Shown one piece after another: positions 47,489 through 59,189 of a stretch of 64,000 nucleotides of DNA. The DNA lies in NCBI GenBank assembly GCA_029532415.1, contig JAQOTA010000054.1, positions 2,046,001-2,110,000 on the forward strand. Reading direction: 5' to 3'. How positions within the stretch are numbered: the stretch's first letter is position 1; each line of letters starts with the position of its first letter. A program made the position numbers and the translations under genes. The notes beneath the pieces are model-generated. The model was not told where the DNA came from. It did no database searches and was given only the letters and a program-made list of their open reading frames with translations. The DNA is from Marasmius tenuissimus. Taxonomy: Eukaryota > Basidiomycota > Agaricomycetes > Agaricales > Marasmiaceae.

Positions 47489-49068
47489 TCCGATGAGCTC
47501 CTGTTAGTAGAATCGTGTATTGACACCGTTCACGTTCCAACCTTCATTTGCTGTTATCGAACATTTACGCCTTATCCAGTCCGGACATGTATATGGACAC
47601 TCATGACACCTTTCTAGTCCCATGAACGCATTGCCAGACAGACACTACGTATCAGATAAAAATCGAACCACGACGGCGGTTGGGTTGAAGTCAAACTAGC
47701 TACTCATCCGAACGGCCGCGGTTTTCAAGTCTTGACGTGCGTTGCTGACGGTGGCATGCAGAGAAGCTTAGCTTTGGATGTATGTTTGTGAGTCATTTTC
47801 GGCTGAGTCGAAGGATTATGATACTCACGTTTCGATGCTAAATTTCCCTGGAGACCGTGCAGTCCTGTGCCGTCGTCTCCTGAGTCCCTTTCGAAACCCA
47901 CAAACTAACACTCAGGGTACACTCGTTGATTCACGACACGTTTTATTCACTTCCATCACTGTCTCCTTTTTGTCTCTCGAGGCTTTGACAGCACGAGTAC
48001 TGCGTGTTCCTCTCCGGCCAAGTTGAGGCCTTTTTCAGGGTTTTCCTTTTCCCCTCGTCATTCCGACACACCCCCTTCCTCGAAGTCCGTCCCATGTGCC
48101 GGTGTACAAGTTAGGGATACTGCATTGACTATCCTTACGCGGCCAAAGTCAAAGCGACAGTCAAAGCGACATCCAAACGCCACTGATATCATAGGTACTG
48201 TGTCGTTTTAGGCCTGGCCTCTTAAAGCCTCTTAATGACCGCACATAAATTCATTCGTTCCAGGCTACTTTTACAAACTCGCATCCCATCGCCCTCGTTC
48301 CGTGAGAGAATGAGACCGAAATGACGTTTGAACACTCGCAACACCTTACCCCAACTTCGGGATCGTTCAACATATTACAGATCGTCGGGAGGAAGGGTAT
48401 TTGCAACTTCCACGGAAATGTTCTTTGGCCACCGTGCAGGCTTCGTGTCATCATCCTTGGACTACGGAGACCTCATTCCAGTTATTCACTCCCTGAAAAC
48501 AGTCAGACTCGAGGTTGATCGTCTCACCGGGTTTTGCGGAGAGATGCTGTAAAAGGTATGCTGTATTCCAATCAGCTTTGCCTGTCAACTCATTACAATC
48601 TAATAGTACATTAGAGGTGGCTTCCATTGGGGACTTGGAGCAACCGTTCTCGAAGGTAGTGGTACCGTGCGGCGTGCACTCGAAGACTTCCGAAGGAGGA
48701 ATCGCCTGCTGGTCGTACTATTCGAAAAAGCTTACTATACAGAATTTGGTTAAGACGGCACACGACCATATATACTGTATACGATTGCCCCATGTGTTGA
48801 CTTTGGGGGTCACACAGTAATAAGGATGTACTTGAACTGGAGAAATACTGTACCCGATGAACTGAACTTGTGAAGCCCTTTTGTCACTATGCTGGGCCGT
48901 TATGCCCGACTGCAAACACGCAGAGGCCTCGCGGACGCGTCGACGCGTCTGGAACTTCAACCACGTGGCAGTCTGACTGCTTCCTCTCTCCTTCGCTCAC
49001 CGTCTGGGAGACAAACACATTGTGGAACTCCCCTTACCTTCACCCATTCGAATCGATTTCCGATCTTC
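47489..49068. other. intergenic, with possible degenerate F-box-like fragment
   Basis: Plus-strand pieces at about 48330-48550 (LPQLRDRSTYYRSSGGRVFA..., ...VIHSLKTVRLEVDRL) and 48612-48755 (GGFHWGLGATVLEG..., RRALEDFRRRNRLLVVLFEK) have the look of F-box/leucine-rich C-terminal segments. They lack a start, an F-box and a full exon chain. They may be remains of a neighbouring duplicated copy of the F-box gene. The rest shows nothing. Confidence 0.3.
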
Positions 49069-49971
49069 ATGCCCAGCTCTCTTCCTCGAGATATACAAGA
49101 ATTTCTTGACCGTTATCCTGGTGGGACAGACGATCGTTCGCGCTCTGCAAACTTGAAGTTCTACGCCAATGAAAGGCCTTGCCGTCCAGACAACCTTCTC
49201 ATCGACGAGTTACATGACCAGTTCGTATCTGCTCTGTACCTGAGGACCCGAGGCTGAGTTCATCTACAGATGGTGGGGAGATTATGAATCACTAGAGTAC
49301 AATCATGGATTCATCCAATGGCTGCAAGTCCAGCGCTCTTCTCATGCATCGTGGTACTAATTCGAAGCATCATATCACAGGTTTCCGATTCAAGAGCATG
49401 GAATGAACTTCCAGTCTCAGCCTCTACAGCCGCACGAGATTAATGCCATGAAATCCAATCCCCAGATAATCGAGCGACTAAAGAAGTCCTACGAGCTTAT
49501 GCTGGACTTTTACGGTATGAGGGTTGTCTCTTTTGAGACGGGCGAGTTGTCTCGGTCAGAAAATTATAAGCAACGGTACAAGAACCTAGTCCGTGAGTTA
49601 GACCGGCTTGTGCATTGGTTTCTGCTGTATTGATCTTAGGTTCAGGTGCCTCTCACAACAACCTTAGAATATCCCGAATCTTGAAGTGCTTATCGGAGCT
49701 CGGACTGGAGCACCTCAATGCGGGCTTCTTGCTTCACGTTCTGAACGAACAAAGCGAATACCAGATATTAGATACCGGCGGGATTCGGACTAGCATGGAC
49801 AGATGGTGGGCGAACTGTATTCGCAACGATGCCGAAAGACGTTGGATTGGTGAAGAGATCGAGCAAGTTCGTTCTGGTGACGAATACGTCTTCACGACGG
49901 ACATGTACAAGCACGTTCTGAAGAGTCGGCGGAAGGAAGGAGTGTTCCCTGAGCCTGATTCCGTTTCCTAG
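49069..49971 (+). CDS. opioid growth factor receptor (OGFr) domain protein
   Basis: Exons 49069-49220, 49270-49323, 49381-49592, 49640-49971 (249 aa). The OGFr conserved region is complete only after splicing: LKFYANERPCRPDNLLIDEL, HDQWWGDYESLEYNHGFIQW joined to LFPIQEHGMNFQSQPLQPHE, ELMLDFYGMRVVSFETGELS, NYKQRYKNL, and HNNLRISRILKCLSELGLEH. In animals OGFr is a nuclear-envelope protein binding met-enkephalin. Fungal members share only the domain and have no known ligand, so a receptor role should not be assumed. The second intron uses a GC donor (GCAAGT at 49324) with a TACTAA-like branch site. The stop overlaps the stop of the opposite-strand gene. The ATG at 49069 is the closest before the conserved region; an upstream in-frame start at 48889 would add 60 unlike residues. 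Confidence 0.85.
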
Positions 49972-50782
49972 TCTGTCTGGAACAAGATTATACATGATTT
50001 AATAGACCATTCGCACTCGAATACAAATGGACGTACCTCTTGGTTTCTCTCCTCTGCCAACTTTTCCAGTGCCGACATTAATTTTCGATGTTGTTCTTGC
50101 TCGTACATTGGACTAAGAGCCTTCAACAGTCCATCCAGAGTGTCAGATCGCCGCGTTGGAGCGTTCGGATTGTTCGATTTCTATGTAAAGATTACTTGGG
50201 CTGATGTATGAACGAAATCGCCGGACATACCTCTACATAGCCCCGTTCCGTCAAAACGACACGAACGACTTGTTCCTCGAGAAGGGTTATCGACGCTTCT
50301 GCCTCTTCGTCTGTCCACCTCAGAAAAGAGAAAGTCTTGATGGAGGAACCTTGCTCTCGCAGGGCAGCTTGCAGTTCGTCTGCGTAAAACGACGGATAAG
50401 CCATGTCCGATGCCACGACGGACTGTACAAAAGAAGAGATGGCTTCAGGGGCGTCGAGACCAATGATTCAGAAACATACGGTAAAAGAAGCGCAGAGAAT
50501 GTGATGGCTGAGAACGAAGCTTTGGTGACCAGTTTTAGAAAGGAATTTACTGCGACCCGTTCAAGTCGTATGTTGGCCTCAAGTCCTGAACCCGTTCCTT
50601 GTAACCAATACATTTCCTGGGTGAACCATATTGATTTGTATCGAGAATGACGGTCCCGAGGATGATGATGGTGGAAACACAAGGCGTGAGTCGGGCCGAA
50701 CTTGGAAGACACTTTCAACTCCCTCCACCATCATCCCCACCGCAGTAACCGTCTCTCTTCCAGAATTGTACATTAAAATCAT
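49968..50782 (-). CDS. unknown helical protein, 5' part unresolved
   Basis: Three 3' exons are well supported on the minus strand: 50422-50231, 50180-50037 and a 9-nt last exon 49976-49968 (introns of 50 and 60 nt). They encode SVVASDMAYPSFYADELQAA, SSIKTFSFLRWTDEEAEASI, TLLEEQVVRVVLTERGYVE, SNNPNAPTRRSDTLDGLLKA and LMSALEKLAEERNQETD. The 5' exons lie between about 50782 and 50480, where segments such as ERVAVNSFLKLVTKASFSAI and VESVFQVRPDSRL read well, but I could not join them in frame. The protein is mostly alpha-helical, without signal or membrane segments, and I do not recognise its family. It is divergent from VPS45 (about 45 bases between possible starts) and convergent with the OGFr gene. 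Confidence 0.55.
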
Positions 50783-50826
50783 TCGAACAGTCAGATTTGC
50801 ATCACTGGTCGTTTAATCGTCGCACT

Positions 50827-53327
50827 ATGGATGTCGTGAAGGCAGTGGAAACATATGTGACGAGGCTGGTTGCTGAACCCTCTTCAATGAAAGTACTGTT
50901 ATTGGATGCTCACACAGTGCGTTGGAATATGGTACTCTTTGTGGACGTCTTTGACCTGAAGCTTCTTTTCTAGACACCGATAGTATCCCTTGCCTCCACC
51001 CAGTCCATTCTATTATCCCACCAAGTCTACCTTACAGATCGAATAGATAATGCAAAACGCGACCGCATGCCTCATATGAAATGTGTTTGCTTTCTACACA
51101 CGAACCCCGCCAGCTTGGAGGCTCTAGAAGCAGAACTCAGAGAGCCCAAGTACGGGGAGTATTACTTGTGTCAGTCGGTGATTCGTTAGCTCTGCCAGGC
51201 CGTCGCCTCACACGACTTTCTTACACAGTCTGTTGCAGACTTCAGCAACATATTGTCAAAAACGATGATTGAGCGTTTGGCTGAAGCAGATGAATACGAA
51301 GTAGTGAGGGAGGTCCAGGTGAGTTGTATTCGTGGCTGTAGGCTATAATTGGAACACTCATGAGATGCTCACTGCTAGGAACACTTTGCGGATTACGCAC
51401 CTCTGTTACCGTGTTTGTTCTCCTTGAACCATGTGCCTACAGCATCAAGACCCTTGTATGGATCTTCACCTGCAACTTGGGACCCGAACGCATTAGAGCG
51501 CTCAATCGAAGGGATTATAGCCGTGCTGCTCAGTTTGAAGAAGAAACCAGTCATTCGATACGAGAAGATGAGTGGAATGGCGAAGAAGTTGGCTGGAGAG
51601 GTTCATGTACGTGTTTTCACCCCCATCTATAACTGCCCTCAACTCATAGTTGATCTGGGACAGCACCGGATACAGGCGGAGTCAACGATATTCGACTTTC
51701 GTCCGACACAAGTGCCCCCTCTCTTACTCATTTTGGATCGAAGGAATGACCCAGTTACACCACTCCTCACCCAGTGGACGTATCAGGCGATGGTTCACGA
51801 GTTAATCGGGATTCAGAATGGTCGCGTTAACCTCAGTCTTGTTCCCGACATTAGGCCAGAATTGTCGGTATGTGAGAGATGATGCTTCGTATTTGGAGTA
51901 TTTCTGACCTGGACTCGCAGGAGATCACGTTGACTACCTCAACGGATCCCTTTTTCCAAGCACACCATCTCGCCACTTTTGGCGATCTGGGCACGTCGTT
52001 GAAGAACTACGTTCAATCCTATCAATCTCGGTCACTTGCTCACTCTCCCTCCACGATCAACTCAATCTCCGACATGAAGCGGTTTGTTGAAGAATATCCC
52101 GAGTTCAGGAAGTTGGGCGGGAACGTGAGCAAACACGTCGCGCTTGTCGGCGAGCTAAGTCGCCTGGTGGGGAGAGATAAACTCCTGGAGGTTGGAGAAG
52201 TAGAACAGGGCCTGGCAACAAGTGCAGGTGCGGACTTTAAGGTGTGTTTGTGTGATTTCCTGAGGGAGCTCTTCACGGCACCTTACTTTTGATATGCCAT
52301 TAGGACTTGGAGGCTCTGATAAAGGATAGCTCCGTTACTGTCAGTCATAAACTGCGCCTGGTCATACTCTACGCTCTTCGTTACCAGAAGATGCAAGCTA
52401 ACAACATCGCTACCCTCATCAATCTTATCCTGGAACATGGGGTCTCGCGTGAGGATGCACGAGTAAGTGCTGAATTTACCTCGTAAAGCTTGGTATCTCA
52501 TCGCTCGTTCCCTAGTTAGTCTATGTTTTCTTGAACATCGCAGGATCAGATCAACGTCAGGACGACTTATTCTCTACCGAATCGCTCCTTGCGAAAGGGC
52601 GATCCGCACTCAAAGGGTTGAAAGTGAGTAGACAGGTCCTCGCTACATGACACTGTCTTAATAGCGCGTCAGGGAGTCGAAAACGTCTATACGCAACACA
52701 CACCACATCTCTCTCAGACGCTGGAGAACCTGCTCAAAGGACGTTTGAAGGACACAAGTTATCCTTTCGTCGAAAGTCCTGGGCCGAACGCTAGTCTGCA
52801 AAGGTAGACTGCTCATTTTCTATTTGATTGCTTTCTCTGAACCAGCCATAGGCCTCAAGATGTGATTATCTTTATGATTGGGGGCACGACATATGAAGAG
52901 GCTAGGACCGTCGCACTTCTCAATCAACAATCGGGTACTTCCGCAAGTGGGGTTTCAACACCTACAGCGGCCGGTACACGACTACTTCTGGGGGGAAACT
53001 GCGTTCATAATTCTTCCTCGTACGTTGGCCTTTCACGCGTGCGCTCTTTATCCCACTCATTCCCTGGACAGATACCTCGAGATGGTACGCGACGCCGCAG
53101 TAGACTTTCCGCCGTCTGTCTATGAACCACCACCGGAGTCGGCTTCAAATGCACCGGTGTTGAACTTGAATCTTGGAGGTGTGAATGTCAGCTTGGGTGG
53201 GGCGAACACAGGTGTGTATAGGACCAGTAGTGATGCTGTTGGCGTACAAGCAGATGGGATCAGGGATGGTGTCCTCAATCTGATAGGAAAAGTCAAGCAG
53301 GGAGTGGATCGTATTAATCTACAGTAG
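50827..53327 (+). CDS. VPS45: Sec1/Munc18 protein Vps45
   Basis: Exons 50827-50916, 50974-51169, 51239-51318, 51379-51606, 51664-51867, 51921-52241, 52304-52462, 52516-52623, 52673-52803, 52846-53019, 53072-53327 (648 aa; yeast Vps45 is 577). SM-family blocks span the protein: SSMKVLLLDAHTTPIVSLA, EYYLYFSNILSKTMIERLAE, PPLLLILDRRNDPVTPLLTQ, WTYQAMVHELIGIQNGRVNL, SDMKRFVEEYPEFRKLGGNV, and RPQDVIIFMIGGTTYEEART followed by LLLGGNCVHNSSSYLEMV. Vps45 binds the syntaxin Tlg2 and controls SNARE assembly at the trans-Golgi/endosome, so it is needed for vacuolar delivery. The extra length comes mainly from a glycine/asparagine-rich tail (NLNLGGVNVSLGGANTGVYR) that most homologues lack. ERV46 starts 283 bases downstream on the same strand. 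Confidence 0.95.
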
Positions 53328-53610
53328 TTAAAAATTCTTAGTTAGGTGCTTATAGCCTCCCTATAGTCTTCATTCGGTTACAGGATAAAATGCGGGATAA
53401 CTGCGCCGGAAACTTGTGGCCGAGGAAACGAAAGTGAAACCCACGCGCACTGCACAGACACACAACTAGTGACACGTCGACAATACAGTCACGAGGGTAG
53501 ATATACCCCATCCCACCACCAAATCCCGAAGTGCTTCATATTCTCTCCCTTCTCCGACGACTCTGGCTTGTCGCTTACGGTTCTCTGGTTGGATTATTAT
53601 TATTTGAACA

Positions 53611-55388
53611 ATGGCCAAAGGGCTATTCGCGAATTTGAAAGGCGTCGATGCCTTCGGTAAGGTACGTGTTCTTCGTTGTATACCTGGGTCATAACCATAA
53701 TCGTTCATATCACCCCCTACAGACTACAGACGATGTTAAAGTGAAGACTCGGACTGGTGCATTCCGTATGTGTTCATACGAAAACTTAGGTGTTCTGTCA
53801 AATAACGTATGGCTCGCCTCAAGTGACACTACTTTCTGCGGCTATTATCCTGGCCTTCTCCACGATGGAGTTCATAGACTACCGGAGAGTCTACATCGAT
53901 ACATCATTGGTTGTTGACAAGAGCAGAGGAGAAAAGCTGACCGTTAACTTGAATGTTACCTTCCCCCGGGTACCCTGCTATCGTGCGTACTATTCGTACA
54001 CAATTGACCCTTCCTGTCGTTCTGACCGTACGGTGGGTAGTGTTGAGTTTGGACGTGATGGACATTAGTGGAGAAACCCAGAGGGATATTTCGCATAATG
54101 TCCTGAAGAGGCGTCTGGACAGCAATGGTGTTCCTGTGCCGAATTCCTTCAGCGCTGACCTTCGGAACGACCTGGACAAGATGAATGACCAGAAGGATTC
54201 CAACTATTGCGGTTCTTGTTATGGGGGCCTCGAACCTGCGAGTGGATGCTGTAACACTTGTGAGGAAGTCCGGATGGCGTACGTGAACCGTGGATGGAGT
54301 TTCACCAACCCCGATGCGATTGAACAGGTGTGTTGGCACGAAATCAAATGCACTCTCCTTCTCTGAATGGAATTTACCTTCTTTAGTGTAAAAATGAAGG
54401 GTGGGCAGACACGCTGCGTGAACAGGCAAATGAAGGATGCAACATTGCTGGTCGCATACGTGTGAACAAGGTCATCGGGAATATTCACCTATCACCCGGA
54501 CGTTCCTTCCAGACTACTGGGAGAAACTACTACGAATTGGTTCCATATCTGCGAGACGACGGCAACAGGCATGATTTCTCCCACACAGTTCACAAATTTT
54601 CATTCGAGGGTGCGTTGTCCACCTGAACCGACCAAAACATGGTGTAATGACTAGCTTTCAGGTGACGATGAATACGATTACTACAAGGCCGAGGCCGGTC
54701 GTGAAATGAAGAAACGTCTAGGTCTAGGCCAGAATCCTTTGGACAATGCAACAGGACGAGTGCGTGGATTCCTTTCCGCCAATGGTTGCTATCTAAACTG
54801 ACCCATGTTAGACTTCGAAAGCGGCCTACATGTTCCAGTACTTCCTGAAGGTCGTTTCCACGCAGTTCCGAACTCTTGATGGCAAGATTGTATGTGCCTT
54901 GACTGTTGTCTTCTGGAGAACCATGAACTCACAGTCTTACCAGATCAACACTCACCAGTATAGTGTAACTCAGTTCGAACGTGACTTGACCGAGGGGGCG
55001 CAGGGTGATACACCCCAGGGAGTTCATCTTCAGCATGGTGTCGCCGGTGTTCCTGGTACGTTGACTCTCCCAATTTCTCTGGAACCAACTCACTGAGTCC
55101 TCTTCAGGCGCATTCTTTAATTTCGAGATTTCACCCATTCTTGTTGTCCACTCCGACACGAGACAATCTTTCGCACATTTCATCACTTCGTGCGTAACAC
55201 TTCCGTCTTATATCTGAGTTTTATAGACGTGGACTAATAAACCGTCCTTTAGCACCTGCGCAATCGTTGGTGGTGTCCTGACCGTGGCTTCGCTCTTAGA
55301 CAGCATACTTTTCGCTACGACGAAAGCGTTGAAGAAGTCGGGAGGTGCGAACGGCCATGGAGGTTACAGTGGTGGTAAAATGATGTAA
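53611..55388 (+). CDS. ERV46: ER-Golgi cargo receptor Erv46
   Basis: Exons 53611-53661, 53723-53765, 53824-53982, 54041-54327, 54387-54609, 54662-54759, 54812-54889, 54935-55055, 55108-55189, 55253-55388 (425 aa). Typical Erv46/ERGIC3 order: short cytosolic start (TTDDVKVKTRTGAFLTLLS), first membrane span (about 33-49), large lumenal domain with SLDVMDISGETQRDI, the cysteine-rich loop YCGSCYGGLEPASGCCNTCE, SWSF-like RGWSFTNPDAIEQCKNEGW, FQTTGRNYYELVPYLRDDGN, and HKFSFEGDDEYDYY. A second span (TCAIVGGVLTVASLLDSILF) lies near the C-terminus. With Erv41 it cycles in COPII/COPI vesicles and returns ER proteins from the Golgi. The tail ends in GGKMM rather than a clear dilysine signal. Ten exons, all introns 45-63 nt. 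Confidence 0.94.
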
Positions 55389-55655
55389 ACCTTGCTCTAT
55401 GACTTCTGTAGTCTGTAGATAGTCCTCGGAACGTATGTAACAATGCAAGCCAGCTAGTATCGAGCGTCGCTGCGAGTCGAAGTGCGCGAAATGCCTAGTG
55501 TGTCGCGAAGAGGTTTATCCTCCAGGGTCACAGACTACAGTGGGATACAGTGGATGCAATAAGGATATTTACTATTACACAAATAAGGTTGGGTAGAACT
55601 ACAGATGAGAGGTGTCACAACCATGGAATATAACGTTAACTTATAAAGGAGTAGT

Positions 55656-57080
55656 TCAGATTTTTCTCTTAGTAGAAGGTCTGATGTGCGAGTTGTTCCT
55701 CCTTCGCTTCTTGCTCGGAGGTGGCGTTTCGGCCGCATGTTTAGAGATGGGAGGTGTGTATGGTTCATCGTCGATACGCGTCTGTGGCAACACACAAGTT
55801 CGTAAAGGCAACACCTTATGGAGAAAGAGATACTCACCTGCGAGGTCATCATGAGTTCGTCGTCCTCTTCCTCCTCCTCTTCACGGCCGTCTTCTGGATG
55901 TCCATCGGCATGAACTTCGTCATTCAGCTCATCCTCCTCCAACGCCTGTGACATATATTTCTGTGCATTCTTCCAAGACTTGCTCCTCATCACTGGATGT
56001 TGAATCGGAGGGGGCGAGCTCGTCGGTGAGTTATCTAGGCGCTCGTCTTCCGAGTCGGCCTCTTCCTTCATATGAACGACAGCCTGAACTCGACGAATGA
56101 GCCTGCTTTGGACAATCGTCGGTGGTTCCGTTCTTTGCATTTGTGTTTGGGTGGTAGGATCGACGGGGTTGGATTTTCGTTGTTTGATGACAACTCTGTC
56201 GTCACTCTTAGCGTCGTGCTTGACGGCTTTAACTTTGGGCATCGGCGTCTTCTTTCGTTGTGGGAGGGATCGAGGTGGTTGGGATGGTCCAGGAGGATCT
56301 GGGGAACTGCATGGGTAGTCGTTGTGTTTCTCTTTTGTGATCCCTGCCCCGTCGCTGTCTGCGTATCTGGAGACGGGGGTCAAGGGTGCTGCGTTCAGTA
56401 TTGGGCGGTTCTAATGAAAGGAAGCGCAGTTCAGTCTCTGGTGTGAGCTTGAATGAACGAAGAGTGCATACGTTCAACATCTCCTTATACTCCTCTAGCT
56501 TTGTCGACAAGGCACATCGTGCCTCTTCGACGCGCAGGAAATGCTCCTGCCAGTTTCGTGCCTGATCTTTCCACGAGCTTAAATCTTTCCTCAGTTGTAC
56601 GACATTGTCTGCTTGCTGGGAGATCTAGAATCGGCGTGAGTGGTTTGGAACATTGGACTTGCTGTTGCTTGGATGCTGACCGTATTTTCAGACTGTTTGA
56701 GCTACAGGATAGATAAGAGAATGTCCATCTTCTCCACTATAGGTCAACTCACTGAAGCTTTCAACGACGCAATCTCGTGCTTCCACTCCAGCGACTCCAG
56801 ATGCGCTTCGTGTAACCGTTTAACGGCATTGTCGCGTTCAGCTCGCGCATCTCGCGTCTCGTTACGGGCTTGGGTGGTTTCCGAGCCTAGCTTTGCCAGG
56901 CTTTCTTGGTATTTCGCTTCCATATCTGAGAACTAGATATTTGAACCAAAGTCAGTTTAAGATGACAAGCTGGGTCAGGGATAAAATATTTACAGCTGAT
57001 AGAACCGTCTTGTTGAGCGACGATATTGAGTCTGCTATATGAGCGGTGTGTTTGGCCGTATGAGGTGACATGTTCTCCAT
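55656..57080 (-). CDS. coiled-coil protein with acidic and basic C-terminal tails
   Basis: Exons on the minus strand: 57080-56994, 56932-56753, 56701-56681 (21 nt), 56624-56472, 56410-55838, 55781-55656 (379 aa). Residues about 30-170 are a long heptad-rich helix (FSDMEAKYQESLAKLGSETT, LKQSENTISQQADNVVQLRK, STKLEEYKEML). The second half is disordered: proline-rich (SSPDPPGPSQPPRSLPQRKK), then a run of glutamates (about 320-335), then a basic end (PPPSKKRRRNNSHIRPSTKR) that looks like a nuclear localisation signal. Coiled coil plus basic tail recalls shugoshin-like or kinetochore/recombination factors, but no diagnostic motif supports one of these. A start at 57071 (three codons later) is equally possible. 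Confidence 0.75.
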
Positions 57081-57385
57081 ATTTGAGATGGAGGGCAGCA
57101 CAGCGATTGGTGATGAATGGCAGGGACTAAGTTGTTCGGACTACGGCGCGGGGGAAGAGGAAAGGACAAAAGTGATTGATGACTAATACTGGTTTGAACA
57201 CCGAGGGTAAGCCAAATAAATACACGCCCACAAGGGCCCATATGCTCCCATATGTCTCGATCTCCAGTGATTCATAAAGTCCCAATTGCAAACGACTTGG
57301 TTCCTCCGGTCATCTCCGTTGCAAATTTTGGAGTAGTCCTTGGTGCTGCCTTTCGTTGCTTTTTCGCTGCTCTAGATGAACAAGG

Positions 57386-57881
57386 TCACGGTTTAAGGGT
57401 GCGTTCCAATACTTCCAATCCTGACATTCTCTTAGACCCACCTTGGATCGCTGTAGACATCATTGAGAGACGGATTTGATGGGCCTCTCTCACTGCTTCA
57501 ACTGCTACATTCGGATCTGTTGGACACATGTCACGAAGTCTTCTCCATTTCTCGTATACTTTCTTCATGCTCACCTCCTTCAGCCGGGCCAGGTGTAACA
57601 TTTTCTGAAGGCGACTTGGACTTCTGCATGTTCGCCATACCACCCAATAAACTCTTCATTCTCTCCTCTCGCTCGGATTTCCGAACGCGTTTCTCCTCTT
57701 CTTCACGATTCATTCTCTCCAAACATTCCCTCGTCTCCCCGACTCGATCCTGGAGTTTATCCGTCAACGATAGAATTTGTTGGGTTAGGTCGTATTCTGA
57801 ACTTGACGTTGTTCTACGACTTTGGGAGAATGTTGTCTCGTCTTTGGGCATGGAACTTTCTGCTTCTGGTTTATCAGACAT
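57386..57881 (-). CDS. small helical protein, unknown
   Basis: Exons 57881-57575 and 57516-57386 on the minus strand, joined across a 58-nt GT-AG intron (145 aa). Without this splice the frame ends in an unrelated tail at 57531. With it, PAEGDPNVAVEAVREAHQIR and SMMSTAIQGGSKRMSGLEVL follow on. The N-terminal half is charged and strongly coiled-coil (YDLTQQILSLTDKLQDRVGE, ECLERMNREEEEKRVRKSER). No family is recognised. It lies on the same strand as, and just upstream of, the larger coiled-coil gene; both could be subunits of helical complexes, but nothing links them. Confidence 0.6.
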
Positions 57882-57899
57882 GCTGCATTAGATGCGTAC

Positions 57900-59189
57900 G
57901 TTGTGGTTGCTGTACTTAAGCGAGCGCGTTACACCCCGCATCCATTGGATTTACCCTTCCGACTCGGAGCTGCCACAGGCAGCCACTTCATCTCTTGCTT
58001 CGGCCCGATGGTCGCACTACGGTCTCTGCAACTTGCATTGACGACCAGGATTCCCGATTTACTGGCTACAGGGAAACCACATGACATGCAAACATCGGTG
58101 CATATTTTCTTATTTCCGCAGCCCGCTACAGCCTGCTCAGCTTTTACTCTCTGACAGCTCTGCGGACGTCATGGAATATGTCAGGACAACAGGCGTGATG
58201 AGAAGATGGACCATGTCGCTTCAAACAACATTACTTGGCTTGGTATCCGATTTTTGTTCAAGTTCTTCTGCCGCAAATTAATACGGTTTTATGTTGCTCC
58301 AAAAAGCGATCATCGCGTCAGTAATTTGCTGGGAGGAAGCACTATTCTTGTTCGTGTTGGATGGGCTCTTCTGGGCTCTTCTGAGAGCTCCTTTCCGCCT
58401 TGTAATGTCGTTCAGGAGTCAAGGAGGTGCTTCAATTCCACGGGCGACGGCTCAAAAGTTACAGGAGAATAAGAGAAATATTGGGATTGAACGGCAACAT
58501 GCGAATTGAGAGAAACATTCGTAGGCTTAGTGGTTAGAGACAAAGTTCAAGTACACTTGATCCTCTCTTGTCATCGCGACCAAGGCTGCACTCCTCCGGA
58601 GGAGAGTAAAGCACTTGATCGCGATCAAGTTGAAGAATTAAGCTCAAATCTCGAATCTCTCTGTCCGAGTGTGTACCATGTGCTCAATATTAATTAGACT
58701 GGAGGAATCCTGAGGAATGACTCGCCAATTTCAGCGGGTTGAAGTCTCCGAGTCGGTGTTGTTTGAGTGTGTTATGTCCGAGTTGAACTTTGCGATCGCA
58801 GAATTTCAGAATTTTCCCACCCTTAATTACTTTAGCAGGGTGACCTTCGCGCTGAGCTTGCCGTTGCTCGTGTCTGTCCCAGTGACTCTGAGGGGAATTT
58901 TTTTCTCCCAGCATCACCGGGCTACTCAGTTCTGCTCGCCATTGCTCCTGTTGCTAGCCAGGATTTTCCTTCAACCCCCACGCTCTTCCGAATTTCTGGG
59001 TTCCATTCCAACGGTCGCCATCGCACTGAGTCTGGGAAGGCCATAGGTCTTACGGTACGAGGTCCACAGTGAACGTCAGACTCACTCGCTCATATTCATA
59101 GCAACTCAGTTACTTTGGGACCATTTCAATATCCATTACACATTCCTACCTACTCCACAATCAGTCAAATACATTCATTCCTTCAGAAA
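57900..59189. other. upstream region of the RasGEF gene, no gene supported
   Basis: About 1.3 kb between divergent genes. A 109-codon plus-strand frame at 58717-59046 contains hydrophobic stretches but has no splice partners and a composition like chance. A pyrimidine-rich stretch close to 59100-59185 probably is the RasGEF leader. No TATA box stands out. Confidence 0.45.

Noticed and set aside
57252..57479. 75-codon plus-strand frame
   Set aside because: Antisense to the last exon and 3' flank of the small helical gene; no start context or family.
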